From assembly GCF_016785085.1 (NCBI RefSeq), contig NZ_JAENHO010000010.1, positions 248,001-312,000 on the forward strand: a stretch of DNA of 64,000 bases, read 5' to 3'. The translations under genes and the position numbers were made by a program. Origin of the DNA: Paractinoplanes lichenicola (GTDB lineage Bacteria; Actinomycetota; Actinomycetes; Mycobacteriales; Micromonosporaceae). Below the pieces are notes generated by a model that was not told the origin of the DNA, searched no databases, and worked only from the letters and a program-made list of their open reading frames with translations. This document shows, piece by piece, positions 1 through 10,604 of this stretch (position 1 is its first letter; each line of letters opens with the position of its first letter).

Positions 1-794
1 TGTTCCTCAACGCCGCGCTGCCCGGCGGGGTGCTCGGCGACGTGGACCGGGCCGTGCAGCACGGGCGCGACGAGGGTGACGTGGCCAAGAGCGTGCGGGC
101 CGTGGTGCTCGAGCGCACGGCCGGGCAGCTCGTGCTGATCGTCGTCGGCGTGACCGTCTTGTTCACCGTCCCCTCGCCCGTTCTCGACATTCTGCGCCAG
201 CACGGCGCTACTGCCGCGGTCGTAGCCATCGCCGCGCTTCTGGCCGTCGCGGTGATCCTGCTGGCTTTCCGGCAGCTCCGACAGGGTGGCTCGCGGGTCG
301 CTTCCGCGGTCCGTACGGGCCTCGCCGAGATCCGCACCGGGCTGCTGGCCCGTCGCAACTGGCCGATCGTGACCCTGGCCTCGGTCGTCGTGCTCGTCGG
401 CCACCTGGCCACCTTTGTGGTGGCGGCCCGCGCGGCCGGCTCGTCGGCGTCGCTGGCCCGGCTCGCGCCGCTGATGCTGCTGGCGCTGCTGGCGATGTCG
501 CTGCCGCTCAACATCGGCGGCTGGGGTCCCCGCGAGGCCGTCACGGCGTGGGCGTTCGGCGCGGCCGGCCTCAGCGCCACCCAGGGCCTGACCACCGCGG
601 TGGTCTACGGGTTGTTCGCCTTCGTCGCCGCCCTGCCCGGCGCCGTGGTCATCCTGACCCGGGCGGCCGTCAAGCTGCGCGGCGCGGCCGCGGTGCGGAT
701 CGCCGCCCCGATCTCCCCGGTTCCGTACGGTGTCGCCACCCCCGCCTCGCCCGAGATGGTGCTGGGACGCGAGCTGGCGCGAGCCGGCGCCTAG
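1..794 (+). CDS. Flippase-like integral membrane protein (UPF0104/LPG synthase TM type), 3' part
   Basis: The reading frame is open from base 3, so the start lies left of the window. About 264 residues are visible. They begin FLNAALPGGVLGDVDRA, and there are about five hydrophobic segments, including one near the motif LPLNIGGWGPREA. These features are typical of the lysylphosphatidylglycerol-synthase transmembrane domain/UPF0104 family, which are inner-membrane proteins thought to move lipids or lipid-linked sugars. The substrate cannot be told from sequence. The gene ends at TAG, overlapping by 4 bp the stop of the convergent reductase gene. Family assignment is fairly sure; function is not. 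Confidence 0.75.
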   Translation, partial: FLNAALPGGVLGDVDRAVQHGRDEGDVAKSVRAVVLERTAGQLVLIVVGVTVLFTVPSPVLDILRQHGATAAVVAIAALLAVAVILLAFRQLRQGGSRVASAVRTGLAEIRTGLLARRNWPIVTLASVVVLVGHLATFVVAARAAGSSASLARLAPLMLLALLAMSLPLNIGGWGPREAVTAWAFGAAGLSATQGLTTAVVYGLFAFVAALPGAVVILTRAAVKLRGAAAVRIAAPISPVPYGVATPASPEMVLGRELARAGA

Positions 795-1495
795 CTTTTA
801 TGGGTGCTTTCCCCAAAACGGTCGGACAGGGCATAGCGCAGCAGCACGACGTCGCCGATCTGGCGCACCTCGGCCAGCGTCGCCCGCCGCCCGGGCCCCC
901 ACGGGAAGTCGCCGTCGCTGACGAAGCGCGGCGCCCGCGAGTCGCCCACGAAGAACGGCGCGACCACGAGCTGCAGCTCGTCGGCGAGGCCCGCGGTCAG
1001 GAACTGGGTGTGCATCGTGCCGCCGCCCTCGACCATCAGCCGGCGCACGCCCCGCGCGGCCAGGTCGGCCGTCACCAGATGCAGGTCGACCGGGTCGCCG
1101 CCGTCGACGACCGTGGCCACCTCGCCCAGGCGCGCCTTGGCCGACACGCACGAACCGCTGGCGCAATAGACCAGTTTGTCCACATCGCCCACGGTGAAGA
1201 ACCGCGCCGACGGGTTTATGTCACACCTGCTGGTTACGGTGACCTTCAGCGGATTGGGCGCCTCACCCCGGGCGACCCGGGCCGCACGCCGTTCGGCCGA
1301 GCGCACCAGCAGGCGCGGGTCGTCCTGCCGGATCGTCGCGGCCCCGACCAGGATCGCGTCGCACCCGGCCCGGACGGCGTCGACCCGGTCGAAGTCGGCC
1401 TCGTTGGACAGCAACAGCCGGTCACGGGTCGCGTCGTCCAAGTAACCGTCGATGGACATGCCGCAACTCAGCAACGTGTAAGGACGCTCAACCAC
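791..1495 (-). CDS. RibD C-terminal-like pyrimidine reductase
   Basis: This is a 234-residue protein of the RibD C-terminal/dihydrofolate-reductase fold. Visible motifs are LLSCGMSIDGYLDD near the N-terminus, AILVGAATIRQDDPRLLVR, and the NADPH-side motif VRRLMVEGGGTMHTQFL. Enzymes of this type reduce the ribosylamino-pyrimidinone 5'-phosphate intermediate of riboflavin synthesis. The deaminase half of bifunctional RibD is absent. I chose GTG at 1495 because GGAGG lies 8 nt upstream and the family homology begins there; the longer open frame would run through the ribA start. It is divergent from a GTP cyclohydrolase II gene 157 bp away, which supports a shared pteridine/flavin-type pathway. 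A role in a specialised metabolite instead of riboflavin is possible. Confidence 0.8.
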   Translation of the reverse strand: MVERPYTLLSCGMSIDGYLDDATRDRLLLSNEADFDRVDAVRAGCDAILVGAATIRQDDPRLLVRSAERRAARVARGEAPNPLKVTVTSRCDINPSARFFTVGDVDKLVYCASGSCVSAKARLGEVATVVDGGDPVDLHLVTADLAARGVRRLMVEGGGTMHTQFLTAGLADELQLVVAPFFVGDSRAPRFVSDGDFPWGPGRRATLAEVRQIGDVVLLRYALSDRFGESTHKS

Positions 1496-1652
1496 CGATG
1501 ACGCCTCCGTTAGAGCGACGATCGTCACCCAGGCCGAACAGTTGCGTCCAAGATAATCCGCGCCACGATTACAGGCACGTTCGCGGTCTGTTGCGGTGCG
1601 GTGACTCCGGCGGCGGGTATAGCGGATCAGCGGGGAACAACGAGGAGGACCG

Positions 1653-2294
1653 ATGTTAGAAGCCACGGTGCGGCAGCAGGTGACCGTCCCGCTGCGATTC
1701 GGCGACGGCTATGCGACCACCGCGCAGGTGATGACCTTCGACGGTCTGGTCGACGGCAAGGAGCATCTGGCCCTCGGCCTGGGCGACTGGCAGCGGGCGC
1801 TGAAGAAGTCGGCCGCCGGCGGGCGGGCTCCCCTGGTCCGGCCGCACAGCGAATGCCTGACCGGCGACGTGTTCGGCAGCCAGCGCTGCGACTGCGGGCC
1901 GCAGCTGCGCGAGGCCGTCGAGCGGATCGCCGAGCAGGGCGGCTTCCTGCTCTATCTGCGGCAGGAGGGGCGCGGCATCGGCCTCTACGCCAAGCTCGAC
2001 GCGTACGCGCTGCAGGATTCCGGCCTCGACACGTACGAGGCGAACGTCGCCCTGGGCCGCGGCGAGGACGAACGGGACTACTCGGCCGCCGCGCAGATGC
2101 TGCTCGCCCTCGGCGCCGACCGGATCCGGCTGCTCAGCAACAACCCCGACAAGGCGATCCAGCTGGAGAAGAGCGGCATCGACGTGACTCAGCGGGTGCC
2201 GACCGGGGTGCACATGTCCGCGGCGAACGTACGCTACCTGGCCACCAAGGCCTCGCACACGGCTCACACGATCGAGCTACCCCTTGCCGAGTGA
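1653..2294 (+). CDS. ribA: GTP cyclohydrolase II
   Basis: This 213-residue enzyme opens GTP to 2,5-diamino-6-ribosylamino-pyrimidinone phosphate plus formate and pyrophosphate, the first step of riboflavin synthesis. Zinc ligands are C68, C79 and C81 in HSECLTGDVFGSQRCDCG. The signature LRQEGRGIGL and the motif LLSNNPDK are present. Tyr118 in DAYALQD matches E. coli RibA Tyr105. In a Streptomyces coelicolor paralog, Met at this position stops the reaction at the formylated product, so this copy should make the normal product. AGGAGG lies just upstream of the ATG. It is a stand-alone protein without the RibB half, divergent from the reductase gene. No other riboflavin genes are in the window. 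Confidence 0.92.
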   Translation: MLEATVRQQVTVPLRFGDGYATTAQVMTFDGLVDGKEHLALGLGDWQRALKKSAAGGRAPLVRPHSECLTGDVFGSQRCDCGPQLREAVERIAEQGGFLLYLRQEGRGIGLYAKLDAYALQDSGLDTYEANVALGRGEDERDYSAAAQMLLALGADRIRLLSNNPDKAIQLEKSGIDVTQRVPTGVHMSAANVRYLATKASHTAHTIELPLAE

Positions 2295-2315
2295 GCCATC
2301 CGGCAGGATGAGCTG

Positions 2316-4220
2316 ATGGCCGACGACCCCACGCTGCTGCTCACCGCGGTCGACCAGGTGCCCTTCATCCTGGCCGTCTGCGAGGGGCCCGAGCTGCGGG
2401 TGCTCGCGCTCAGCGCGGCCACCCGGGCGGTGATCCCGGGCCGCGAGTTCCTCGGGCGGCCCATCCGCGAGGTGCTCAGTGACCTGGTCGGCCAGCAGTT
2501 CGTCGACGCGTATCACGACGTCTACCGCACCGGGGAGCCGATCAACGGGCGGGAGTGGCGGGTCCACCTGACGGCGCCGGACGGTTCGGTGCACGAGATG
2601 TTCGCGAACTTCAGCATCACGCCGTGGACGGCCGGCGGGGAGCGGCGCGGCGTGATCGGCGTCGGCTTCGACGTGACCGAGATGGTGCGGCAACGTCAGG
2701 AGGCGGCCGACCGGACGGCCGAGCTGCGCGAGCGCTACGAGCAGAGCCGCACGGTGGTGACGGCCCTGCAGCGCGAGCTGCTGCCGACCGGCCTGCCCGT
2801 GCTGCCCGGGGCCCAGATCGCGGCCAGCTATCTGCTCGCCGAGGCCGACACGGCGGCCGGTGGCGACTGGTTCGACGCGGTCGCGCAGCGCGACGGCCGG
2901 GTGGCGCTGATCGTCGGCGACGTGGTCGGTCACGGCGTCCGCGCCTCCGGGGTGATGGGCCAGCTGCGCGCGGTGCTGCAGGACAGGCTCGAGGACGGCG
3001 CCGGCATCGTCGAGGCCCTGGCCGCCGCCGACCGGTTCGCGGCCCGGGTGCCGGCCGCCCACGCGACGACGGTGGCGCTGGTCGTCCTCGACCCGATCAC
3101 CGGCGAGCTCGCCTACTGCACGGCCGGCCATCCCGCGCCGCTGATCGTCACCCCCACCGGCTCGACGCGCTACCTGCCCTCGACCGGCGGGGCACCCCTG
3201 GGCACAGGGGGCGATTTCCCCGTACGGGCGGACAACCTCGCCCCTGGTGAGCTGCTCCTGCTCTACAGCGACGGCGTCCTCGAACGCCCCGGGCGCGACC
3301 ACGCCACCAGCTCGGCCGAGCTCGCCCACGTCGCCGCCGACAGCGCCGCCGGCCGGGCCCTGCACGACCCGATGGCCACCCCCGCCGAGCGCGTCTGCAC
3401 CCAGAGCGTCGAACTGCTGGTGCGCGCGACCGGCCACACCGACGACATCACCCTGCTGGCCGTCCAGCGCGTCCCGGCCGTACGGGATCTGGAGTTGACC
3501 CTGCCCGCCTCCCCCGCCGAGCTGCGCCCCACCCGGCAGGCGCTGGGCTCGTGGCTGGGCGAGATCGGCGCCACCGCCGAGGACGTCTTCGCCCTGCAAC
3601 ACGCGCTGGGCGAGCTGCTGGCCAACGCGGTCGAACACGCGGGCGCCACGGCCGCGTCGACGGTGACCGTTCGCGCCACGCTCACCGCGGCCGGAGTGGT
3701 GGAGGCCTCGGTGCGCGACGAGGGCAAGTGGCAGGCGCCGCAGCCCCGAGCCAACCGGGGGCGCGGCCTGGCCCTGGCCGCGCAGCTGGTGGCGGCACTG
3801 AAGGTGGACCACTCCCCGGCCGGAACGATCGCCCACCTCACCAAGCCCCTGAGCCGGCCGGCCCGGCTGCTCGACAGCCCCGCCGCGGATCCCACCCTGG
3901 TGTCCGCCTCGCCCGAGGCCGAGTTCCGCATCATCGAGCTGCCCGGCGGCGACGAGACCCGGATCCGCATCGAGGGGCCGATCGACGTCAGCACGGCCGC
4001 GCTGACCCGCCAGGAGCTGCTGCGACGCAGCCGAGGCGGGACTTTGCCGCTGACGGTGGACCTGTCGGGGGTGACCCAGCTCTCCAGCGCGGGCGTGTCG
4101 GCCCTGCATCATGTGGCCGGGCAGCACGCCACCCAGGAGGCGCCGCTGGTGCTCGATGCTGCTCCCGGATCGCCCGCTCAGCTGATTCTGGCGTTGGTCT
4201 CGCTGCTGCCGAAGCCGTGA
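2316..4220 (+). CDS. PAS-SpoIIE phosphatase-HATPase-STAS regulator
   Basis: This 634-residue soluble protein combines the parts of a partner-switching sigma-factor circuit. A PAS-like sensor fold spans about residues 1-125. A short coiled linker follows, then a PP2C/SpoIIE phosphatase at about 150-385 (AAGGDWFDA, VGDVVGHGVRAS, LLYSDGVLER, GHTDDITLLAV). A HATPase_c anti-sigma kinase domain lies at about 395-510 (ELLANAVEHAG, RGLALAAQL). A C-terminal STAS anti-sigma-antagonist domain lies at about 535-630 (VDLSGVTQLSSAGVSAL). Such fusions dephosphorylate, or compete with, anti-sigma antagonists after a signal reaches the PAS domain. No sigma factor is adjacent, so its target is unknown. It starts 21 bp after ribA stops and may be co-transcribed. 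Confidence 0.85.
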   Translation: MADDPTLLLTAVDQVPFILAVCEGPELRVLALSAATRAVIPGREFLGRPIREVLSDLVGQQFVDAYHDVYRTGEPINGREWRVHLTAPDGSVHEMFANFSITPWTAGGERRGVIGVGFDVTEMVRQRQEAADRTAELRERYEQSRTVVTALQRELLPTGLPVLPGAQIAASYLLAEADTAAGGDWFDAVAQRDGRVALIVGDVVGHGVRASGVMGQLRAVLQDRLEDGAGIVEALAAADRFAARVPAAHATTVALVVLDPITGELAYCTAGHPAPLIVTPTGSTRYLPSTGGAPLGTGGDFPVRADNLAPGELLLLYSDGVLERPGRDHATSSAELAHVAADSAAGRALHDPMATPAERVCTQSVELLVRATGHTDDITLLAVQRVPAVRDLELTLPASPAELRPTRQALGSWLGEIGATAEDVFALQHALGELLANAVEHAGATAASTVTVRATLTAAGVVEASVRDEGKWQAPQPRANRGRGLALAAQLVAALKVDHSPAGTIAHLTKPLSRPARLLDSPAADPTLVSASPEAEFRIIELPGGDETRIRIEGPIDVSTAALTRQELLRRSRGGTLPLTVDLSGVTQLSSAGVSALHHVAGQHATQEAPLVLDAAPGSPAQLILALVSLLPKP

Positions 4221-4285
4221 CCAGCGGGTAGGCGAGGCACCACGATCAGGTGACGACATACCAGATCCAACCGGCGCCAACCCCG

Positions 4286-4311
4286 TTATCCACAGCGCCG
4301 GGTTATCCACA
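4286..4311 (+). promoter_or_regulatory. Two direct DnaA boxes upstream of recQ
   Basis: The perfect 9-mer TTATCCACA occurs at 4286-4294 and again at 4303-4311 in the same orientation, 17 bp start to start. The site is 43 bp upstream of the recQ start, just before its predicted promoter. TTATCCACA is the high-affinity DnaA recognition sequence in many bacteria. Regulation of recQ by DnaA is inference. Confidence 0.6.
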
Positions 4312-4353
4312 GGGTCTTCGCGCCGTGGCGGGGATTCTCTGTACTGTCGCGGG

Positions 4354-6366
<2,013 letters not shown>

Positions 6367-6498
6367 CCGAAGCCTTCGAGCCGCGCACGGTTTCCGGGAG
6401 CCCAGGCGCGATCCCAGCCACGCGCGACCTGCGCCCACGCCGGCCTGGGGTGCACCCACCGCCGCGGATCCCCGCACCCCGGCGAGTGGGGGGGTTGG

Positions 6499-6553
6499 CG
6501 AGCCGCGGGGGGCCAGCCGCAGGGGGCGCGAGCCGCGGGCCACGAGCCGCGGG
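6499..6553. repeat. Short direct repeats in a non-coding stretch
   Basis: The 358-bp gap between recQ and the lipoprotein gene (6367-6724) holds three copies of CGAGCCGCGGG at 6499, 6529 and 6543, plus a diverged copy near 6571, in a G-rich tract. I see no gene in this gap. The repeats may simply reflect low-complexity drift. Confidence 0.5.
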
Positions 6554-6724
6554 GGTCGTGCCGTGGAACGCGAGCCGAGCCGTGGGGGTGACGGGCGATG
6601 CGGGGCGGGGCAGAGTGACCGCTTGGCCGGAAAAGTTGGCTGGGGGGTTGTTTCGGGGCTGGCGCGCGCCCCGTACCGTGCCTGCGGTACACGCTGGGAA
6701 AGATCGAATCGAGGGGGACTCATC

Positions 6725-7099
6725 GTGGGGGCACGTCGTGTCGTGACGGGCACCGTTCTGGTTGCTCTGGCCGGGCTGGGGATGCTTTCGGCCTGCTCGG
6801 GGTCGGACGATGAGCCGAAGAAGGCGGCCGTCGAGGAGACCGCGGGGAGCTTGCCGAAGGGTGACGAGGCGACCTACCTCAAGGCGCTCCGCGCGCTCGA
6901 CGCCGGGCTGGTGGCGGACGAGCAGACCGCGATCGACAACGGTTACAACCTGTGCACTGACGCGAAGAACGGCATGACGACCGGCGAGCAGGTCAGCGAC
7001 GCGATCAGCATGTTCCAGACCGACGTCACCAAGGGTCAGCGGATTCTCGCCATCGCCATGACCAACCTGTGCAAGCCGCCGGCCTCGGCCGGCAGCTGA
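6725..7099 (+). CDS. Small secreted lipoprotein
   Basis: This 124-residue protein has a hydrophobic signal sequence ending in the lipobox LSAC, so it is probably lipidated and anchored outside the membrane after cleavage at the cysteine. An Asp/Glu/Lys-rich linker follows, then a small domain with two cysteines (NLCTD and TNLCKP). The pattern resembles the actinobacterial DUF732-type secreted domains, but I am not certain. GTG at 6725 was chosen because a GAGGGGG stretch lies upstream and the signal peptide begins there; the longer open frame would add a charged, unlikely leader. Its role is unknown. Confidence 0.7.
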   Translation: MGARRVVTGTVLVALAGLGMLSACSGSDDEPKKAAVEETAGSLPKGDEATYLKALRALDAGLVADEQTAIDNGYNLCTDAKNGMTTGEQVSDAISMFQTDVTKGQRILAIAMTNLCKPPASAGS

Positions 7100-7174
7100 C
7101 GTGCGGCGGGCCGGGCGTGGCCGGAAACAACGGGCCAGGCTTGGCCGGCAGCTGACGTGCGGCGGGCCGGGCGT
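7087..7174 (+). repeat. 32-bp direct repeat pair
   Basis: An identical 32-bp sequence occurs at 7087-7118 and 7143-7174, 56 bp apart. The first copy spans the last codons and stop of the lipoprotein gene. The second contains most of the left arm of the terminator hairpin that follows. A small tandem duplication of the gene end is the simplest explanation. Confidence 0.85.
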
Positions 7175-7195
7175 CACGACGAGGACGCCCGGCCC
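7164..7195. terminator. Hairpin terminator between convergent genes
   Basis: A perfect 12-bp stem (7164-7175 with 7184-7195) encloses an 8-nt loop. It lies between the lipoprotein gene and the oppositely oriented PhnB-like gene, so it can serve both strands. No U-tract follows, as is usual in actinomycetes. Confidence 0.7.
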
Positions 7196-7203
7196 GGCCG
7201 GCG

Positions 7204-7614
7204 CTACTGCGCGACGACCACGTCGATCATCCACGGCGTGCCGAACTTGTCGACCAGCTGGCCGTAGAGGTCGCCCCACATCTGCTTCTCGAACGGCAGT
7301 TGCACGGTGCCGCCGTCGGCCAGTTTCTCCCAGACCTCCTCGAGCCCCTCGCCGGGGTCGCCGCTGAGGCTGACCGTGATCGTGTTGCCGGGCTTGTAGT
7401 CCATGCCGGGCGCCGTGTCGGACGCCATCAGCAGGTAGCCCTTCTCGCTGGTCAGCATCGCGTGCATGACCTTGTCGGCGATCGCCGGGTCGGGCGCGCC
7501 GAACTCGCCGAACGTGTTGATTTTGAGGTCGCCGCCGAGCACCGAGTGGTAGAACTCCATGGCCTCGCGGGCGTTGCCGTTGAATGTCAGATACGGGTTG
7601 AGCTGAGACGCCAT
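7204..7614 (-). CDS. PhnB-like VOC-fold protein
   Basis: This 136-residue protein of the vicinal-oxygen-chelate fold is close to the PhnB/3-demethylubiquinone-methyltransferase-like group. Typical features are the opening LNPYLTFNGNAREAMEFYH, the VMHAMLTSEKGYLLMASD strand, and the closing FGTPWMIDV. Members bind small ligands or metals, and few have proven reactions; the name does not imply a methyltransferase. ATG at 7614 is preferred to a GTG one codon upstream because an ACGGAG ribosome site sits at better spacing. No co-transcribed partner is apparent. The catalytic role is unknown. Confidence 0.75.
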   Translation of the reverse strand: MASQLNPYLTFNGNAREAMEFYHSVLGGDLKINTFGEFGAPDPAIADKVMHAMLTSEKGYLLMASDTAPGMDYKPGNTITVSLSGDPGEGLEEVWEKLADGGTVQLPFEKQMWGDLYGQLVDKFGTPWMIDVVVAQ

Positions 7615-7678
7615 CACAGACTCCGTCGGCCGGGCAGTAGAAGCACCTTCAAGCTAGACCCCGCCACCGACAAAAAGG

Positions 7679-7709
7679 CGCCGTCCGGGTGACCAGCACC
7701 CGGACGGCG
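7679..7709 (-). terminator. Rho-independent terminator of ppdK
   Basis: A perfect 12-bp stem (7679-7690 with 7698-7709) with a 7-nt loop is followed, on the minus strand, by CC and a run of five T. It sits 14 bp after the ppdK stop. This is a classical intrinsic terminator, unusual in having a U-tract in such a GC-rich genome. Confidence 0.85.
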
Positions 7710-7723
7710 ACAGCAGAAAACGG

Positions 7724-10414
7724 TCAGCGGTGGTCGGATCCGGCCGATTCGACGGCGGCCCGGCCGGCCTCGAGCCGCGCGATCGGCACCCGGAACGGCG
7801 AGCAGGACACGTAGTCGAGCCCGACCTCGTGGAAGAAGTGCACCGACTCCGGGTCGCCGCCGTGCTCGCCGCACACGCCCAGCTTCAACCCGGGGCGCTG
7901 CGCCCGGCCCTCCTCGGCGGCGATCCGCACGAGCCGGCCCACGCCGTCGCGGTCGATCGACTCGAACGGCGAGATGCCGAAGATGCCCAGTTCGAGGTAG
8001 CGCCAGAAGAACGCGCCCTCGACGTCGTCGCGGGAGAAGCCCCACGCCATCTGGGTCAGGTCGTTGGTGCCGAACGAGAAGAACTCGGCCGCCTCGGCGA
8101 TCTGGCCGGCTGTCAGGGCGGCCCGCGGCACCTCGATCATCGTGCCGATCAGCACCTCGACGCCCGAGTCGCCGACCACCTCGGCGATGATCCGCTCGGC
8201 CTCATGGCGTACGGTCTCGAGCTCCTGCACGGCCCCGACCAGCGGCACCATGATCTCGGGCCGGGGCCGGCCACCCTCGGCGGCCAGCGCCACCGCGGCC
8301 TCGGCGATGGCCCGCACCTGCATCGCGAACAGGCCGGGAATGACCAGGCCCAGCCGTACGCCGCGCAGGCCGAGCATCGGGTTCGACTCGTGCATGCGCC
8401 GCACGGCCGCCAGCATCCGCTCGTCGCGCTCGGTCTGCTCGTCCGACGAGCCCCGCTCCTTGGCCACCGCCACCTGCACCGCCAGCTCCTCCAGGGAGGG
8501 CAGGAACTCGTGCAGCGGCGGGTCGATCAGCCGGACGGTGACCGGCAGCCCGTTCATTTCGCGGAAGATCTCGAGGAAGTCGGCCCGCTGCAACGGCCGC
8601 AGGGCGGCCAGGGCGTCGTCGCGCTCGGCCTTGTTGTGCGCCAGGATCAGGCGTTCGACCAGTTCGCGGCGGTCGCCCAGGAACATGTGCTCGGTGCGGC
8701 AGAGCCCGATGCCCTGGGCCCCGAAACGGCGCGCGCGGGCGGCGTCGGGGCCGGTGTCGGCGTTGGTGCGCACCTTGAGCCGGGAGCGGTCGTCGGCGTG
8801 GGTCATGATCTGGTGGACGGCGGCGACGAGCGGGTCGTTGGCCTGGGCCGGGTCGAGGTCGCCCTCGAAGTACTGCACGACCTCGGACGGGCGGACCGGC
8901 ACCTCGCCGAGGTAGACGCGGCCGGTGGTGCCGTCGATCGAGATCACGTCGCCCTCGCGCACGACCTGGCCGCCGACCGTGAACTGGTCGCGGCCGACCT
9001 CGACCTGGTCGGCGCCGCAGACGCAGGTCTTGCCCATGCCGCGGGCGACGACGGCGGCGTGCGAGGTCTTGCCGCCGCGGGCGGTCAGGATGCCCTGGGC
9101 GGCGATCATGCCGGGCAGGTCGTCCGGGTTCGTCTCCCGCCGTACGAGGATCACCTGCTCGCCCTCGGCGGCGCGGGCGACGGCGTCGGCCGACGTGAAG
9201 ACAACGGAACCGAAGGCGGCGCCGGGCGACGCGCCCACGCCCTTCGTCAGCGAGACCGGGTCGGCGGAGAGGTCGAAGCGCGGGAACATCAGCTGCCCGA
9301 GCTGCGCCCCGGAGACCCGGGTGACCGCCTCGTCGAGGTCGATCATGCCCTCGTCGACCAGCTGCGCGGCGATCGTGAAGGCGGCCGCCGCGGTGCGCTT
9401 GCCGACGCGGGTCTGCAGCATCCACAGCTTGCCGCGCTCGATCGTGAATTCGATGTCGCACAGGTCGTGGTAGTGCCCCTCGAGGGTGGCCATGATCTGC
9501 AGCAGCTCGTCGTACGACTTCTTGTCGAGCTTCTCGAGGTCGGCCAGCGGGAGCGTGTTGCGGATGCCGGCCACCACGTCCTCGCCCTGCGCGTTCTGCA
9601 GGTAGTCGCCGTAGATGCCGCTCTCGCCGGTGGCCGGGTCGCGGGTGAAGGCGACGCCGGTGCCCGAGTCGGGGCCGAGGTTGCCGAAGACCATTGCGAC
9701 GACGTTGACCGCGGTGCCGAGGTCGGCCGGGATGCGTTCCTGCCGGCGGTAGAGCACGGCCCGGTCGGCGTTCCACGATTGGAAGACGGCCCCGATAGCC
9801 AATTCGAGCTGGTGCCGCGGGTCCTGCGGGAAATCGTGCCCGACGTGCTTGACGAAGACCTTTTTGTACGCGGCCACGAGCTCCTTGAGATCGGCCGCGT
9901 CGAGCTGCACGTCGTCCTTGACGCCCTTGGCCACCTTCGCCTTGTGCAGCGCGTCCTCGAATTCCTCGCCCGGCACGTCACAAACTGTCTTGCCGAACAT
10001 CTGGATCAGCCGGCGGTACGAATCCCAGGCGAAGCGGTCATTGTCGCCCGCCTGCCGGGAAAGGCCCGCGACGGACTCGTCGTTGAGCCCCACGTTGAGG
10101 ACCGTCTCCATCATGCCGGGCATCGAGAACTTGGCGCCCGAGCGTACGGAGACCAGCAGCGGATCGGCCGGATCGCCGAGCTTGCGGCCCATCGCCGACT
10201 CGAGCGCGGCCAGATGCCGGTCGATCTCCTCGTCGAGCCCGTCGACGTGTGCGCCGTCGTGCAGGAAGCGCTGGCACGCCTCGGTCGTGATCGTGAAGCC
10301 CGCCGGGACCGGCAGGCCGAGGTTGGTCATCTCCGCGAGATTGGCGCCTTTGCCCCCGAGAAGGTCTTTGAGATCCTTGTTTCCCTCGGCGAAGTCGTAG
10401 ACGAACTTTGTCAT
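7724..10414 (-). CDS. ppdK: Pyruvate, phosphate dikinase
   Basis: This 896-residue enzyme interconverts ATP, phosphate and pyruvate with AMP, pyrophosphate and phosphoenolpyruvate. Domain order is an N-terminal ATP-grasp domain (GGKGANLAEMTNLGLPVPAG, later RSGAKFSMPGMMETVLNVG), the swivelling phosphohistidine domain (GGKTSHAAVVARGMGKTCVC), and the PEP-binding TIM barrel (GTNDLTQ, VCGEHGGDP, CSPFRVPIARLEAGRAA). Its length matches the PPDK family rather than PEP synthase. The start is ATG at 10414, with GGAGGTGG upstream. It is monocistronic with its own terminator. No PPDK regulatory kinase/phosphatase gene is nearby. Confidence 0.93.
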   Translation of the reverse strand: MTKFVYDFAEGNKDLKDLLGGKGANLAEMTNLGLPVPAGFTITTEACQRFLHDGAHVDGLDEEIDRHLAALESAMGRKLGDPADPLLVSVRSGAKFSMPGMMETVLNVGLNDESVAGLSRQAGDNDRFAWDSYRRLIQMFGKTVCDVPGEEFEDALHKAKVAKGVKDDVQLDAADLKELVAAYKKVFVKHVGHDFPQDPRHQLELAIGAVFQSWNADRAVLYRRQERIPADLGTAVNVVAMVFGNLGPDSGTGVAFTRDPATGESGIYGDYLQNAQGEDVVAGIRNTLPLADLEKLDKKSYDELLQIMATLEGHYHDLCDIEFTIERGKLWMLQTRVGKRTAAAAFTIAAQLVDEGMIDLDEAVTRVSGAQLGQLMFPRFDLSADPVSLTKGVGASPGAAFGSVVFTSADAVARAAEGEQVILVRRETNPDDLPGMIAAQGILTARGGKTSHAAVVARGMGKTCVCGADQVEVGRDQFTVGGQVVREGDVISIDGTTGRVYLGEVPVRPSEVVQYFEGDLDPAQANDPLVAAVHQIMTHADDRSRLKVRTNADTGPDAARARRFGAQGIGLCRTEHMFLGDRRELVERLILAHNKAERDDALAALRPLQRADFLEIFREMNGLPVTVRLIDPPLHEFLPSLEELAVQVAVAKERGSSDEQTERDERMLAAVRRMHESNPMLGLRGVRLGLVIPGLFAMQVRAIAEAAVALAAEGGRPRPEIMVPLVGAVQELETVRHEAERIIAEVVGDSGVEVLIGTMIEVPRAALTAGQIAEAAEFFSFGTNDLTQMAWGFSRDDVEGAFFWRYLELGIFGISPFESIDRDGVGRLVRIAAEEGRAQRPGLKLGVCGEHGGDPESVHFFHEVGLDYVSCSPFRVPIARLEAGRAAVESAGSDHR

Positions 10415-10604
10415 CGCCAGCCACCTCCGGTTTTGAATCCTCGGCCGAACTGGTTTCTGCCCCAAGGTTCGTAAGGCTATGCAGATGTTGGCCGAATAGT
10501 TAACAGGTAGGTGGGGTTTTCCACAGGCATACGACACCCCCTGTTCGGTAAGCGCTTTCTCCGCGCAGTTCCGCGCAGCGAAACGGACGGGTAGCGTGTC
10601 CGCG

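Noticed and set aside
1496..1652. FMN riboswitch upstream of ribA
   Set aside because: The 157-bp gap lacks the conserved FMN-box pattern, and a simple ribosome site is present.
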